From Auxenochlorella pyrenoidosa (taxonomy: Eukaryota > Chlorophyta > Trebouxiophyceae > Chlorellales > Chlorellaceae), in the NCBI GenBank assembly GCA_001430745.1, contig KQ482029.1, positions 145,629 to 177,288 on the forward strand: a stretch of 31,660 nucleotides of DNA, given 5' to 3'. Shown here piece after piece: positions 8,115-19,400 of this stretch; positions within the stretch are counted from its first letter, which is position 1; every line of letters begins with the position of its first letter. The notes below the pieces were generated by a model. It saw only the letters and a program-made list of their open reading frames with translations. It was not told the origin of the DNA and did no database searches. The translations under genes and the position numbers were made by a program.

Positions 8115-11100
8115 CTAGGCACGTCGGCCGCCGCTCCGTTCCTCGCTGCCACCCAGCAAGGTCAGGCCGCAGAGATGCCGCGAAGCGCCTGCTGGCGCCA
8201 CTGGCATGCTGCTTATGGGCATGTGACCGGGCAGCTGGAGCAGCGTCAGTCGGGTGAGGCAGAGAGCCGCGGCCTGCAGTTGAACCAGGGGCGGGCCTTG
8301 CAGTGACAACGTCAGGGACATCGCAGCATGTAGGCTGGACTTGTAGAAGCATCGTGTCAGCACAAGCGGCCACAACCAAGGCCTGTGGCTACGGACAGCG
8401 CATCAGCAGCGAACAGCACACTGCAGGCCAAGCGTGGCAGGCCCACCTGCACCGCCGCCTCCTCCACACTGGGGCAGCCGCCCAGGCGCAGAGAGCGCAG
8501 GCGGCCAAGGTGCCGCAGGCTGCTGCCCCTGATGCGGTCGCAGCACACCAGCTGCAGGTGCTCCAGCGGAGGGGGCGCGCGCACCGGCTGCCGCTGCCGC
8601 TGCAGCAAGCGTTCCTCATCCTGCTGTGGCGGGCCGCTGTGCTCCAGAGACTGCGGGCTGGGTGGCAGGGACCCTCGCTGCGGCAGCCCAGGGGATCCAG
8701 CACCCTCACAGCTGCTTCCAACCTCCTCACAGCTGCTCCTGAGCTGCTGGTGTGCCGCGCCTGCCGTGGCATCCAGCTCAACGCAAGGCTGCTCTGCTGC
8801 TCCTCCTCCTGTTGCTGCCAGCAGGTGCAGCAGGGCTGCATCAGTCAGGGAGGGGCAGCCCGCCAGCTCCAGCCGCACGAGGCTGCCCCGGTTGGCGGCC
8901 AGCACAGGCCCCAGCCATGCATCGGTGAGGAAGGGGCGGCGCGCGATGCGCAGGCGGGTCAGGCCGCACAGGCCTGCGACCGTGTAAACAGGGCGGGGGC
9001 CGTCGGGCAGTGGAGCATGCACGGGCAAAGCAGGCGCAGCAGCAAGCTGCAGAGTGACAGCGCAGTGTCCCCCGTGCGCTGCAGGGCCGGCCTGGCATGA
9101 AGCGCTGGCTCCCCAGTGCATTCCCAACACCGCCGCCAGGCTCGCCTGTGAGGGCGCGGTGCTCGTGCCAGGCCAGCGAGGCGCCGCCCACCGCCAGGTC
9201 ACGCAGGCTGCGCAGCGCGCTCAGCGCCGCCAGGTCATCATCCGCTACGCCCGTGCACCCCACCAGGCTCAGCGCCTCCAGCCCGGGGCAGCAGCGCGCC
9301 AGCAGCGGCAGCAGCCTGCTGCCATCTGCAGTGGCCCCGGCAAAGCAGCCGTCCAGCACCAGCGAGCGCAGGCTGGTGCCTGCCACCTCAAGCAGCGCAG
9401 CCAGAGTGGTGGCGGCGCTGGCGCCGGCAGCGGAGCTGGTCTTGCTGCCCAGGCACTGCAGGTGGGAGAGTTCCAGCACCCGCAGGCCCCGCAGCAGCGG
9501 CCAACGGGCTCTGTCGCCAATGCTTCCGCACTCTTGGTCATTGTTGTTGCCGTCGCTGTCACCACCGCCGACAGCGCTGTTGCTGCCGTGGGTGGTGCCA
9601 GCAAAGAGGTTAGCGAGCACGGTGGCTGCCGCCAGCTGCTGAAGCGCCGCCGTGGTCAACCGGCTGCTGCTGCCCAGGCGCAGCTCCTCCAGGCCGTGAG
9701 CTGGACCGCCCGAGTGGAAGAGCTCAAGCAGGGCTCGGTCGCTGAGGCCGCCGCAGCCAGAGAGGCCGAGGCGCAAGGGCGCGCCTGCATGCATGCTGAG
9801 CTCTCGCAGCAGGGGGGCGAGGTGCTGCAGCAAGGGGGGGAGGTGGGTGAGACATGGATTAAAAGGTAACAGGCGCCCCCGAGCGCAGAACAGAACAAAG
9901 GCGTGGCGTGCTGCCATTCTAGTGCTGGCGGTCCACACCCTCCTTCCCTCTGCATGCGCTGCCTCCGCTCACCTGGGGGCCCACCCATGCCAGGTCTGTC
10001 AAGCACAGCTCTGCCAGCCGGCCAGACTGCACGAATGAGGTGAGGAAACATGCACAGATGAGGCACGACACCATCAAGCAGTGGTGCAGACAAGCAGTGG
10101 TACAGACATGCAGGGGAAGCTGACATGCGAGGGCGCAGGCATGAGCACCCTACGCCCACTTCCCCAACTGGCGCACCAGGATAGCCGAGGAGCGTGGCAG
10201 CAGGCCCTCTTTGATGCTGCAGCAGGCGGACAGCTTCAGCGCCCGCAGCTTGCCGCAGGCAACGCCTGCAGAGAGCAGAGGGAGGGGAATGCCTCGGACT
10301 CCCAGCCTTGAACAGCGCGCACCATTTTGTCAGTTTTGAACACGCCATCCGCCCCCGTCCCCAGGCCCCGTCCACCCACCTATGAGCTGCACATCGGCAT
10401 CATCCACAGCGGTCCCCGATAAATCCAGGGAGGCCAGGTGCTCCCAGCTGCTCACGAGGGCGCCGAGCCCGCCGAGGAGCTCGCAGCCAGCAAAGCTGCG
10501 GGCGGCATGGTGCAGCGGGGCGCACCAGATCTGGTTCTCACACTGCGCAGCCTACCTCTGGCAGCAAAGGCTGCGCAGCCAGCAAGGATGCATTTGTTGC
10601 CGGGGTCCCTGACCCCCGTGTCCCGTGGCCTGGGGCTGCCCACCAACCTGACGTGGCGCAGGGGCAGCATGGTCAGCGCGGCCCACAGGGCATCATCGGC
10701 CTCCCCCTCCAGCCCCTCCAGCGTCAACCAGCGGCAGCCTGCTCAGGGGGGTCCCAAGCAGCGTGGAGAGGGGGTGGTCAAGCAGCAGCGCCGCTTGCGC
10801 TGAAGGGGCAGGCCTTGCACGCACCTCACCGGCGGGGTGCCCGCCGCGACCAACCCATGCACAGCGCCCCGGCACCTCACCAGAGGCATCCAGCCTGACC
10901 AGCGCAGGGCACTCCACCAGCACCCGGCCCAGCAGCGCCGCCTGTTGGCCCCCCGCCGCCCGGCCGCAGCCCGCCAGGCGCAGCTGCTGCAGGCCGTAGG
11001 CCGGCTTGGTGGCGTTGGGGGCGCCGGCGGTGAGCTGCGCCAGGGCCGCCGCCAGCGCGGGGCCCACGGGCACCGAGGTGCCGGAGAGGTCCAGCGACAG

Positions 11101-11962
11101 CAGGCCGTGGTTGGACTCGACAATTGCCGCTAGCACATCCAGCTGCTGCTGCTGCTGCCGCTGCTGCTGCTGGGCAGCGCTGCCTCCGGGGCTAGCAGGG
11201 TGCGCGACTCCGCTGCGGCGCCGCGTGCTGTGTGGGGCGACACAAATGCTGGATCCCTGCAAGTCGCGGTGGGAGGTGGGCAGGTGACGGATGGGTGAGC
11301 AGGCTGGGCAGCACCTGGCGCCGCACAGGCAGGGTCGCTGGCCTGGCTGGCCCTGTGCCTCACCGTGACGCGCCACAGGCCGTCCAACGAGAGGCTTGTG
11401 AGCGCGCTGAGGTGGCTTAGGGGCAGCAGGTCAGCATCGCCCAGGGCGGTGGCACCAGCTAGGTCAAGTTGCCGTAGCTGCAGAGGAAGGGGATGCGGTT
11501 GTTCACAAAACTGTCGCATCCGCAGGCCTGCAGACTCCCAGGCAGAGTGCTCTGCAGTCTGTATGCATGTGCAGCATGCCTTGCCCCAATCCTTGCCTGT
11601 GGACAGCGAGCTGCTGCCCAGCTGAGGCTGCCCGGCAGTGCGGGGCTCCACACGTGGGCGGCACAGTGGGACACGTGTTGCCAGGTGGCCTCGGCTACGA
11701 GTGAGCGCAGCGCAGAGCAGGTGGCTGCCACGGCCGCAAGGTCGCTCAGGTTGGACAGGTGCCCAAGAGCATGAGCCAGCAGCGCGTTTGGCAGGTGCAG
11801 TAGCGAGGGACGCTCGTGCTGGGCATCGTCATCACAGGCTACAGGCGGCATGTCACGGCTGCCTCCTGCAGCGGTGGCAGGCCGGCAGAAGGTAGCGGCT
11901 GGGGTGGCGGCACTAGCGGCAGCACCAGTCACTGTCGGGCCGAACCCAGAGCTGCAGAGCAA
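8115..11962 (-). CDS. F-box/leucine-rich-repeat protein
   Basis: Model complement(join(8115..8339, 8447..8973, 9146..9824, 9973..10026, 10177..10265, 10380..10495, 10648..10738, 10881..11256, 11364..11477, 11597..11962)), 878 residues; an internal Met at 11851 would give 841. The F-box is at residues about 54-95 (LPNALLAHALGHLSNLSDLA...). It is followed by many LRRs of the cysteine-containing type: LRQLDLAGATALGDADLLPL, LLSLDLSGTSV, LASLDLSGTAV, LEALSLVGCTGVADDDLAAL, LVRLELAGCPSLTDAALLHL. Such proteins are usually SCF ubiquitin-ligase substrate receptors. A Q-rich insert (about 11140-11175) and an Asn/Gly/Asp insert (about 9540-9600) interrupt the repeats. Introns 1 and 8 are best read with GC donors. 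The last intron (8340-8446) is less sure: without it the frame ends at 8357. Confidence 0.82.
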
Positions 11963-12819
11963 CGATCGGGTTATGTATCAAGCACAAAGCGTGCTTGGCA
12001 CCGTCGGCGTGCTTCGATAAAACTTTCAACGGTCATCAAACCTGTTTGGAGCTTTCCAACGGCAGTGGCTTCGGCAAGAGCACACTGCTGACCGAGACGT
12101 GAGCAGAGCGGGCGACGTGCAGACCCATGATGAGCGGCGCCAGCTGCGCTGGGCAGCGCCTGCCTTTGCAACTAGGGCTGGGCCGCTAAACTAAACCGCT
12201 AAATTTAGGTTTCATAGAGAGATTGAATACACCTATATCGCAGGCCCGAGGGCCTGTAGCCAGGCGGTAAAGAGAAGTTTACAGTATAAAGGGGGTCTGG
12301 TCACTTGTCCCGACAGTCCCGACCTCTGCTGGTGAAAGGCGAAAATTGGCCAGCACTGATGGAGGGCAGCACTCTAGCAGCCCTGCAGGTCATGGCATGG
12401 TCCAGGACAGCGATATGGCACCTGCGGGCACTGATTGCGCCACAGTCTTGACGTGCAGCAGGCGGTGGTCCGCGGCGCCGCCAGCGGGCGGCAGCTCCCT
12501 CTTGGTCGCAGATGTGCTGCAGCACGCTTGTGTCTCTTTTCTGCGCGTATTTAAGCTGCAAACGGCCTTTCTAAGCACGCAGACCTCCTTTTCACCCCCT
12601 CTATAATTTAACCTCCCCTTTATTTTTGGTCTAGAGCGGCAAGCCCTCTTTAATGCTCCAATTGCTAGTTTAGAAGCTGATCTATACTATAGAGCTGTAA
12701 AATAAATCGAAATGCACTGTACTGCAGCGCTGACATGGTTTAGACCACTATTTGCAACGCCGCGCCGCTGTCGCACTCCCCCTCGTTCTCCTTTCCGCTA
12801 CCTTGAACGACTTCCTAGC
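11963..12819. other. Divergent intergenic region with AT-rich segments
   Basis: About 860 nt lies between the F-box start (minus) and the bestrophin start (plus). The parts at about 12175-12300 and 12585-12715 are clearly AT-richer than the rest of the window. They hold a TATAAA (near 12280), TATTTAA (near 12548) and a short perfect hairpin, CAGGCCC-GA-GGGCCTG, at about 12241-12256. Any of these could be promoter elements or remnants of an inserted element. No gene was recognised. Confidence 0.5.
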
Positions 12820-15800
12820 ATGGCAGTTATATACTCCAAGGGCTGGGGAGGCCTGCACCTGCTGCTTCGGGCCTACGGCTCCGCCATCCCCCGCACCCTG
12901 CTGGCCAGCATCCTCAGCACAGCTCTCGCAGCGCTGCTCTTCTACATCCCAGGCATCGGCTACTTCCAAGGGTGGGGCCACGTGGCATGCACGGCGTCAC
13001 TGTGCAAGAAGCAGCAGGTGGTGCCGGCGCCACCTTGCTAGTCCCTATTTGTGCGCCAAGCAGGGCTTCTGCCTCTGCCGCAGGCTCTGGAGGCACCCTT
13101 ACCCGTACCAGGTGGGTCGCCAGCTCCAATGCTGGCGAAGCATTGCTTGCCTGGGATTGGATCAGCCTTTCCTGCCCCCTTGCCTGCTCCAGCTCGCTTT
13201 GGCTAACCTGAGCCAGCCCCCATCCCCCACCCCCCCTCCCCAGCTGTTTGCCTTCTTGGTGGGCTTCATCCTGGTGTTCCGCTCCAACCTGGTAGGCGCT
13301 ACAAGCAGGGTAGCAATTTGGTCATTCCAGGTGGTGCTGCGTCGCTGAGCATCCACTAGCATGCGGGGTTGCTTGGAGGGTTTGCCCACATTGCAGGGAA
13401 CAAATCTGCTGAGCTGTATACCAGAGTCCCATGTTTCCGGCTTGATTGCCAGCAGGGCTACGCCCGCTTCTGGGAGGGCCGCTCGCAGCTGCAGGTGCGA
13501 ACAGCTGCAGGAGCACAGTGCAGGAGCTGAACCCAGCAGCGGAAGAGCAGGGGAGGAGCCTCCCATCTGACCGGACCTCCCACATCGCCCAGCTTCTCTC
13601 CTGCACTGCAGCTGCTGTCTGCGCACTGGGCAGACGCTGTGGTCAAGTCGCTCACGTTTGAGGCGGCATCCGCTGCGCATGCCGGCGCCCATGGCAACGA
13701 TGGCAGGGGCGGACACGGAGGAGAGAACCAGCAGCAGCGGCTGGACGCCTTTGCCAACCGGCTGCTGCACTCGGCCAGCCTGCTGCACGGGCTGTGCCTG
13801 CAGCACCTCAGGCGAGCGCTGCCAACATGCAGGTGCTGGCAAGGACTCTGCACCGCCCCGGGCCGTTGAAGCGTTCTGGCCTGCTACATGCAGCTGGTTT
13901 AGCGGTTGCATGCCTTCGACGGCGATTGCAACTCACCACCGCTGTGCATGCCATGCCCCCAGGCGGGACTGGTGCCTGGCCAACCTTAGTCTGTACGAGC
14001 CGGGGTGCCCGCCGCCGCCCTTTGATGCCCGAGGCCTGCGGGACTACCGGGTGGGCTGGCTGGAGCTGCTGACCCTGCGAAGCGGTGCCGCTGCGCGCAT
14101 GCGCTACCACAGGTGTGTTTGCAGGCAGGGACAGGGAGGTCGATGCCCAGCGTGCAGCAGAGCTGGTGTGGGCATCATGCTGCAACACATCTCATGGCCA
14201 GCCCTGCTGCCTTGCCCTGACGAGCCGCCTGGCTGCCGCATTGTTCAGGGCGATGCCGCTGCCGGTGCTCGGCGGCCTGTCAGCCGAGGAGCGACATCGC
14301 CTTGGGGAAGGGCAGGAGCGGGCGGGCGGGGCGGAGACGGAGACGCTCCTCACAGGTGAGCGGCGCCCGCCATGCCGTGGACACCCCAGCTGCTGTCCAC
14401 ACGCTGTTTCTCGTATCAGCAGGCCAGCGTCATATGAGAGTGCATATGTTCCTGCTCAAACAAACCGATAACCGCAAGCATACATGCCTGCTGCCTGGCA
14501 CGCTTCTGCCACTGGCTGCAGGGCTGGACCAGGCGTTCCTGCAGCAGCCCGTGGGGCGGGCCGGGGCGCTGCAGCGGCTGAGCAGGCGGCTGGAAGTGCA
14601 GACGGGTGGGAGGAGCTCCGCTGCGCAGCAGTTGCAGACTGCATGTCGCCGCTGCCAGTTTACAAGCTACTGAACACCTTAGCAGCCTGGTTTAGCGCCA
14701 GTTCAGCATGTGCAGCAGCAGCTGCTGCTGAACACCTGCACGCCGTCTGCCTGCAGGAATGGTGTTTGAGGGAGCCAACACCCGTGCCATTACTGCCTAT
14801 ACCTGGCTGCACCTGCTGCTGGCACAGGCAAGCAAGCATCAGACGATGGCAGCTGCTGGCTCTGGTCTTGCTTCTGCAGATTGTGCAAAGAGCATCCGCG
14901 GTGTGTGGAGGTGCGTGCGTCTCATTCCGGGTCGCCCTAGCATGCAGGCCGTGCCAGGCTGGGACCTGCCCCCGCCCTCCACCGCGGGAGTGTGGCTTCA
15001 GCTGAGCAATGGCTGGACTGCCTTTGAAGCCTGCAGGTGGGATGGGAACTGGGCACCTTCATCGCAGGTCTGGCTGGGAGCACCAGCACCGGCAGTGTTT
15101 GTTGTTGCATGCTGGCAGCAGGGCTAACGCAGCTGTGCATCCCAAAAGTGCGCAGGAAGCTGGCGGAGAGCCCCTTCCCTTTCCCCTGGGCGCAAATGGT
15201 GGCGCTGCTCCTCCTGCTGTACTCGGGTGAGAGGCGCGCCAGCTTGGTGAGAGACGCTGCCGGAGAGGCCGCCGGAGAGGCCGCAGATGCGGCATCTGAA
15301 GCAGTGCCCTACACGGCCCTGCATCGCAGTTACCCTGCCGGCCATGATGGTGGGCTGGCTGCGGGACATCTGGCTGGTGCTGGTCATGAACTTCCTGTCG
15401 GGTGGGCCTGCCCAGCCTGTCGCAGAACAAGTGGAGAGGTTTCAAAGCCTATTGTACGTCCAGGCCGAGATCGCACAACGGAGTGCTGTCATGCTGTCCC
15501 ACCAGAGCACCTTCCAAGCTCAGTTTGACCCCTCCCCGGCAGTCCTGACCTACTGGTCTCTGAACGAGGTGGCCCGCGACCTCGAGGACGCGTTCCTGTA
15601 CGACCCAAACGACGCCCCCCTGGCACGCCTGCAGGCGAGGGGGCGAAGGGCAGGGGAAGACGAACAAGCCAGGGAGCGGTGCAGCCTTGCATGACGTCCG
15701 TTGTTGTCTGCAGCGAAGTCTTCCGTCGGACAATGCTGCTGTCTGTGAGGTTGCGACTCTTCTGCCTTTGCATCTTCTTTGAGCCCAGTGGGAGTTCAAC

Positions 15801-15866
15801 GCTCGACTTTTGGGAGCAGCGGCCGCGACTGGGGCTCAAAGTACCTGGACGGTGCACAGCAGATGA
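12820..15866 (+). CDS. Bestrophin-family anion channel
   Basis: Model join(12820..12971, 13084..13111, 13244..13291, 13456..13494, 13612..13811, 13963..14112, 14249..14355, 14522..14605, 14757..14827, 14880..14900, 14948..15036, 15156..15226, 15330..15401, 15543..15634, 15789..15866), 433 residues, all phases consistent. Family landmarks in order: a hydrophobic N-terminal helix, LFAFLVGFILVFRSNLGYAR, FWEGRSQLQLLSAHW, QLSNGWTAFEACRKLAESPF, PFPWAQMVALLLLLYS and a C-terminal YWSLNEVARDLEDAF with YDPNDAPL. The protein belongs to the bestrophin/UPF0187 family, which includes the plant thylakoid VCCN channels and Chlamydomonas bestrophins implicated in bicarbonate delivery. Its membrane is not shown by the sequence. 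Introns 9 and 14 need GC donors. Intron 5 uses either GC at 13812 or GT at 13833 (7 extra residues). An upstream in-frame Met lies at 12712. Exon 10 is a 21-nt microexon and is tentative. Confidence 0.87.
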
Positions 15867-16411
15867 GCGGCCTCTTGGTCATACGACCAAACTTGGTACC
15901 TGGCTGTGCAGCCCAATGCTATGCTGTGGCCGGGCTCAAAGATAGGTGCAGCCTATCAACCTCCACTGTACTTGCGATCAAACTGTGACTGCCCATGCTC
16001 GTGAGCAGCAGGCACAGACGAGACAGACGTGTTGCCGACGGGGTCTGCGCAGTTCGTGCTGGGCCGGCATAGGTGGTTGCTTTGCCCATGGCTGGCTCGA
16101 TACTATTGCTATGGGACTCACAAGCATGCAAGTATAACAGTACACCCCGGTGGGCGTCAATGGCTGCAAGGGAGATGTACGAACAAAGGCATGATCAGCA
16201 TGCGTGCGCACCAGTCGAGTGCGAAGTGCGGCAAGCGCAGGCGCCATGGCGGCGGAGAGGTCGCGACTTGTTAAGACCTTCATTAGCCCGCGCTCCCAGA
16301 TCACAACTGTTAGGTCAGTGTGAATACGGATCTACGGCTGTTTTCTGAAAGAATGCCTGTTTGGTTGGACGCGCTCAAGCCTCTGCGCCCCTGCTAGCAG
16401 CCCAGTCCGCC
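15867..16411 (+). other. Intergenic region, bestrophin to kinase
   Basis: About 545 nt between the bestrophin stop and the kinase ATG. It must contain the bestrophin 3' UTR and the kinase promoter. No TGTAA was seen near the bestrophin stop and no RNA gene was recognised. Confidence 0.5.
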
Positions 16412-19400
16412 ATGTTGAAGTCGCTCAAGGCCCTGGCAAAGGCCAGGGAGTCAAATGGTGCCCTCAGCGGGCGGCAGATCACGATAAATTCCAAAGCGGT
16501 GAAGGTGGAGCGCCTTCTGGGCGAGGTGAGAGCCTGTACACAATATCAAAGACAAGTCAGGACCCCGCGAAGGGCCTCGCTCTCGCCCGTCACCTGCTGC
16601 CCCTCTGAACCGACGACCGCCGCCGGAGCGGCACCTCGTCCCTCCTTTGGTGCAGGGCGGATTTGCCACCATCTACCGCTGCACAGATGTGGACACTGGA
16701 GAGGTGTTCGCCCTTAAGCACTTCATCCTCACGTGAGAGGATCAGGCTGTCTGACGAGGTGCTCGCGGCGTGTAGTTCACCACCGGCCTGGGTCAGTGTG
16801 CCCGTGTTTTGTTCACAAGCATCAACCTAAGCATTACAACTTGTTGGAGAGCTCCATCCCGTCTGCACTGGCCACTGGTACCATGCCCCGCCGCCGCCTC
16901 CGGCTGTGCCCGGCTTGCCCCCGCAGCGGCTACCCCGAGGCCGCGCGCGACGCCGACCAGGAGGTGGCGGTGATGGAGCGCCTGTCGGCCTGCCCCTGCG
17001 TGGTGCGGCTCCACGAGGCGGCGCTGACGGGCCCGCCCGGCGCCCCCACCGCCGCCTACGCGCTCATGGACTACTGCCCAGAGACGCTGGTGGGCTTTTT
17101 GCAGCAGCGCGGCTGGCGGATGGAGGAGGAGGAGCTGCTGCGCGTGGCGCTGTCGGTGGCGCGCGCCGTGCAGGCCATGCACACCCTCAGCCCGCCGCTG
17201 GCCCACAGGTGCGGCGGCAGGGTGGGGAACCGCGGCAGGGCTGGGGCGCATGGCGGGAGCGCCTTGTCAGGGCGTGCCGCCCGCTGCCTGGTGGTGCAGC
17301 AGCGCTGCCGCCTGGCTGCTGGTGTGAACGTCGCGATGTCTGATACCGAGCTGTCGCCGTGTCGTCCCTGCCGTGAGCATTCAGCACCCCCTGCCCCTCT
17401 CACTGCAGGGACCTGAAAGTGGAGAACGTGCTGCGCGCGCCCTCGGGCCGCTGGGTGCTGTGCGATTTCGGCAGCTGCTCGTCGCGGCATGGCGTGCTGC
17501 AGAGCGCGCGCGACATCGCCCTGGAGGAGGAGGTGGTGCGCAAGTACACCACGCCTGCGTACCGCGCGCCCGAGGTGTGTGTGTGCGTGTGCTGCGTCAA
17601 CAGGGCGGGGCAGCGAGCCATGAGGCCCTTGAGCTGCATATGCACATGTATGCGCATGCATGAGCACATGTGCGCTTTGCAGGCAGCGGGCGGGTGGGCT
17701 GCAAGTCTTGACTGAGGAGCCGGGGCGACGATTCTTTTGTGAGCAGGCTGCTTGACCCAACTCTTTTACCCCCCCCGCGCTCCCCCCCAGCTGTACGACC
17801 TGTACGCCCGAGAGTATGTCGGGCCGCCAGTGGACATCTGGGCGCTGGGAGTGCTGCTCTACCTGCTGGCCTTTGGGCGCCTGCCCTTTGAGGGGGAGGC
17901 CAAGCTGCAGGTGGGGCGGCCTGCCCTTCCTGTCGCGCAGCACGGCAGTGCGGCACCCGTCCCGCTGCTGTCTACGCGTTGTTGCCACTGCCTTGGCGGC
18001 CTTTTGTATGCCAAAGTACCTGCTGGGCTGCCACTGTCCCACGCTGCCCACAACAGGTGCTCAACGGGCGCTACACCATGCCCGAGGGGCGAGCTCCCGC
18101 GCTCCGCGCCCTCATTGCCGACATGCTGCGCGTCAGCCCGCGGGAGCGGCCCACCATCCACGACGTGCTGGCCCGGCTGGCGGCCATGGCGCCGCCGCAT
18201 CTGCTGGAGGAGTTCCCTGACATGCGAGACCTGGCGGCAGGGGCGCCGCGGGCGGCAGCAGCAGCCTCAGGGCAGGCGTCGGCGCCCTCTCAGCAACCGC
18301 ACCTGCAGCAGCAAGCGGCGGCAGGCGCGCAGCACGAGCGTGCACCCTCACAGGGCTGGGCCGACTTTGCCGCCGAGTCGCCGGTGGGGGCAGCAGCTAG
18401 CTCAGTGCACGCGCGCCAGGAGTCTGGCTCGGGCAGCTGGGCTACCTTTAGCCCCAAGCGCAGCGAGGAGGTGCAGGGGGGGGCACCGACAGCCAGCGCG
18501 GGCAGCTTTTGGTCGTCGTTTGGGGAGGAGATGCCTGGCGACGCGCAGGAGGCGGCAGACGAGGCACCCGCGGCCGCGCTGCTGCTCCATGAGGAGGAGG
18601 AGTCGGCGTCGCCCAGGCACCAGCCGCTGCTGGCGCCGCAGGAATCGCACGTGCCGCAGCCGCCGCCGTCGCAGCAGCCACACCACCACAGCCAATCGGC
18701 GCCGCAGCGGCTGAAGGCGGCTGCCGCCGCGGCTGCCGCGTCGGTGGCGTCGGTTGTGACGCGGCCGCTGGAGGCTGCCCGCACCCCCGCCCCTGCACGG
18801 CCAACGTCGCCGCCCGCACCGGCATCGCAGCCTACGGATGCCAGCCCGCTGTCGGCAGGGCTCAGCCGCATGAGTCGGGTCTCGCAGGTTGGGGAGGCCT
18901 CTGTGGCCAAACCACCCGCCCCGACGCCTTCACACACTGCCTCGGCGTCCGCGCCCGCCGGTGAGCCTGCCTGCCGCCGCGCTCAGCCTGGGTGGTCTTC
19001 TAGCCCCTGTGAACAGCGCGCTGCAAGTGATCAACCTGAAACATCGCTTTGCGGCAATAGCGAGTCTTTTCGCTTGCATCAGTGCCCCTCTCAGCTCAAC
19101 CTCCTTTGCTCCCTGGCAGGCGGCGCTGCATCAGCAGCGGCGCAGCGGCAGGCCGGCGTCGGCACGGGCCCCAGCCCGCTGTCTGCTGGTGGTGCCCGGC
19201 AGCTTTCAATCAGCGAGGCAGAGGCGCTGCGGCAGCACAGCCTGGTGCTTGAGGAGCTGCTGGAGGTGGGGAGTGGGGGGCCTGGCTGGAGGGGCTTGCG
19301 CGCCCAGATTGCGTGCCTGGGAGTTGCGGGCATGCCCGCCTCCATGCTCCCTGCGCAGCACCTGCCATGCCTTTTCGTCCTCTGCTGCTGTGCCCCCACC

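Noticed and set aside
9054..9869. Long plus-strand open frame (271 codons) across the F-box exons
   Set aside because: It is antisense to the large LRR exon, is Ala/Gln/Arg-rich without any family, and arises from high GC. The minus-strand LRR repeats explain the region.
12241..12256. Hairpin taken as an RNA gene or terminator
   Set aside because: The stem is only 7 bp with a 2-nt loop and there is no tRNA or snRNA architecture around it. It is noted only as part of the AT-rich island.
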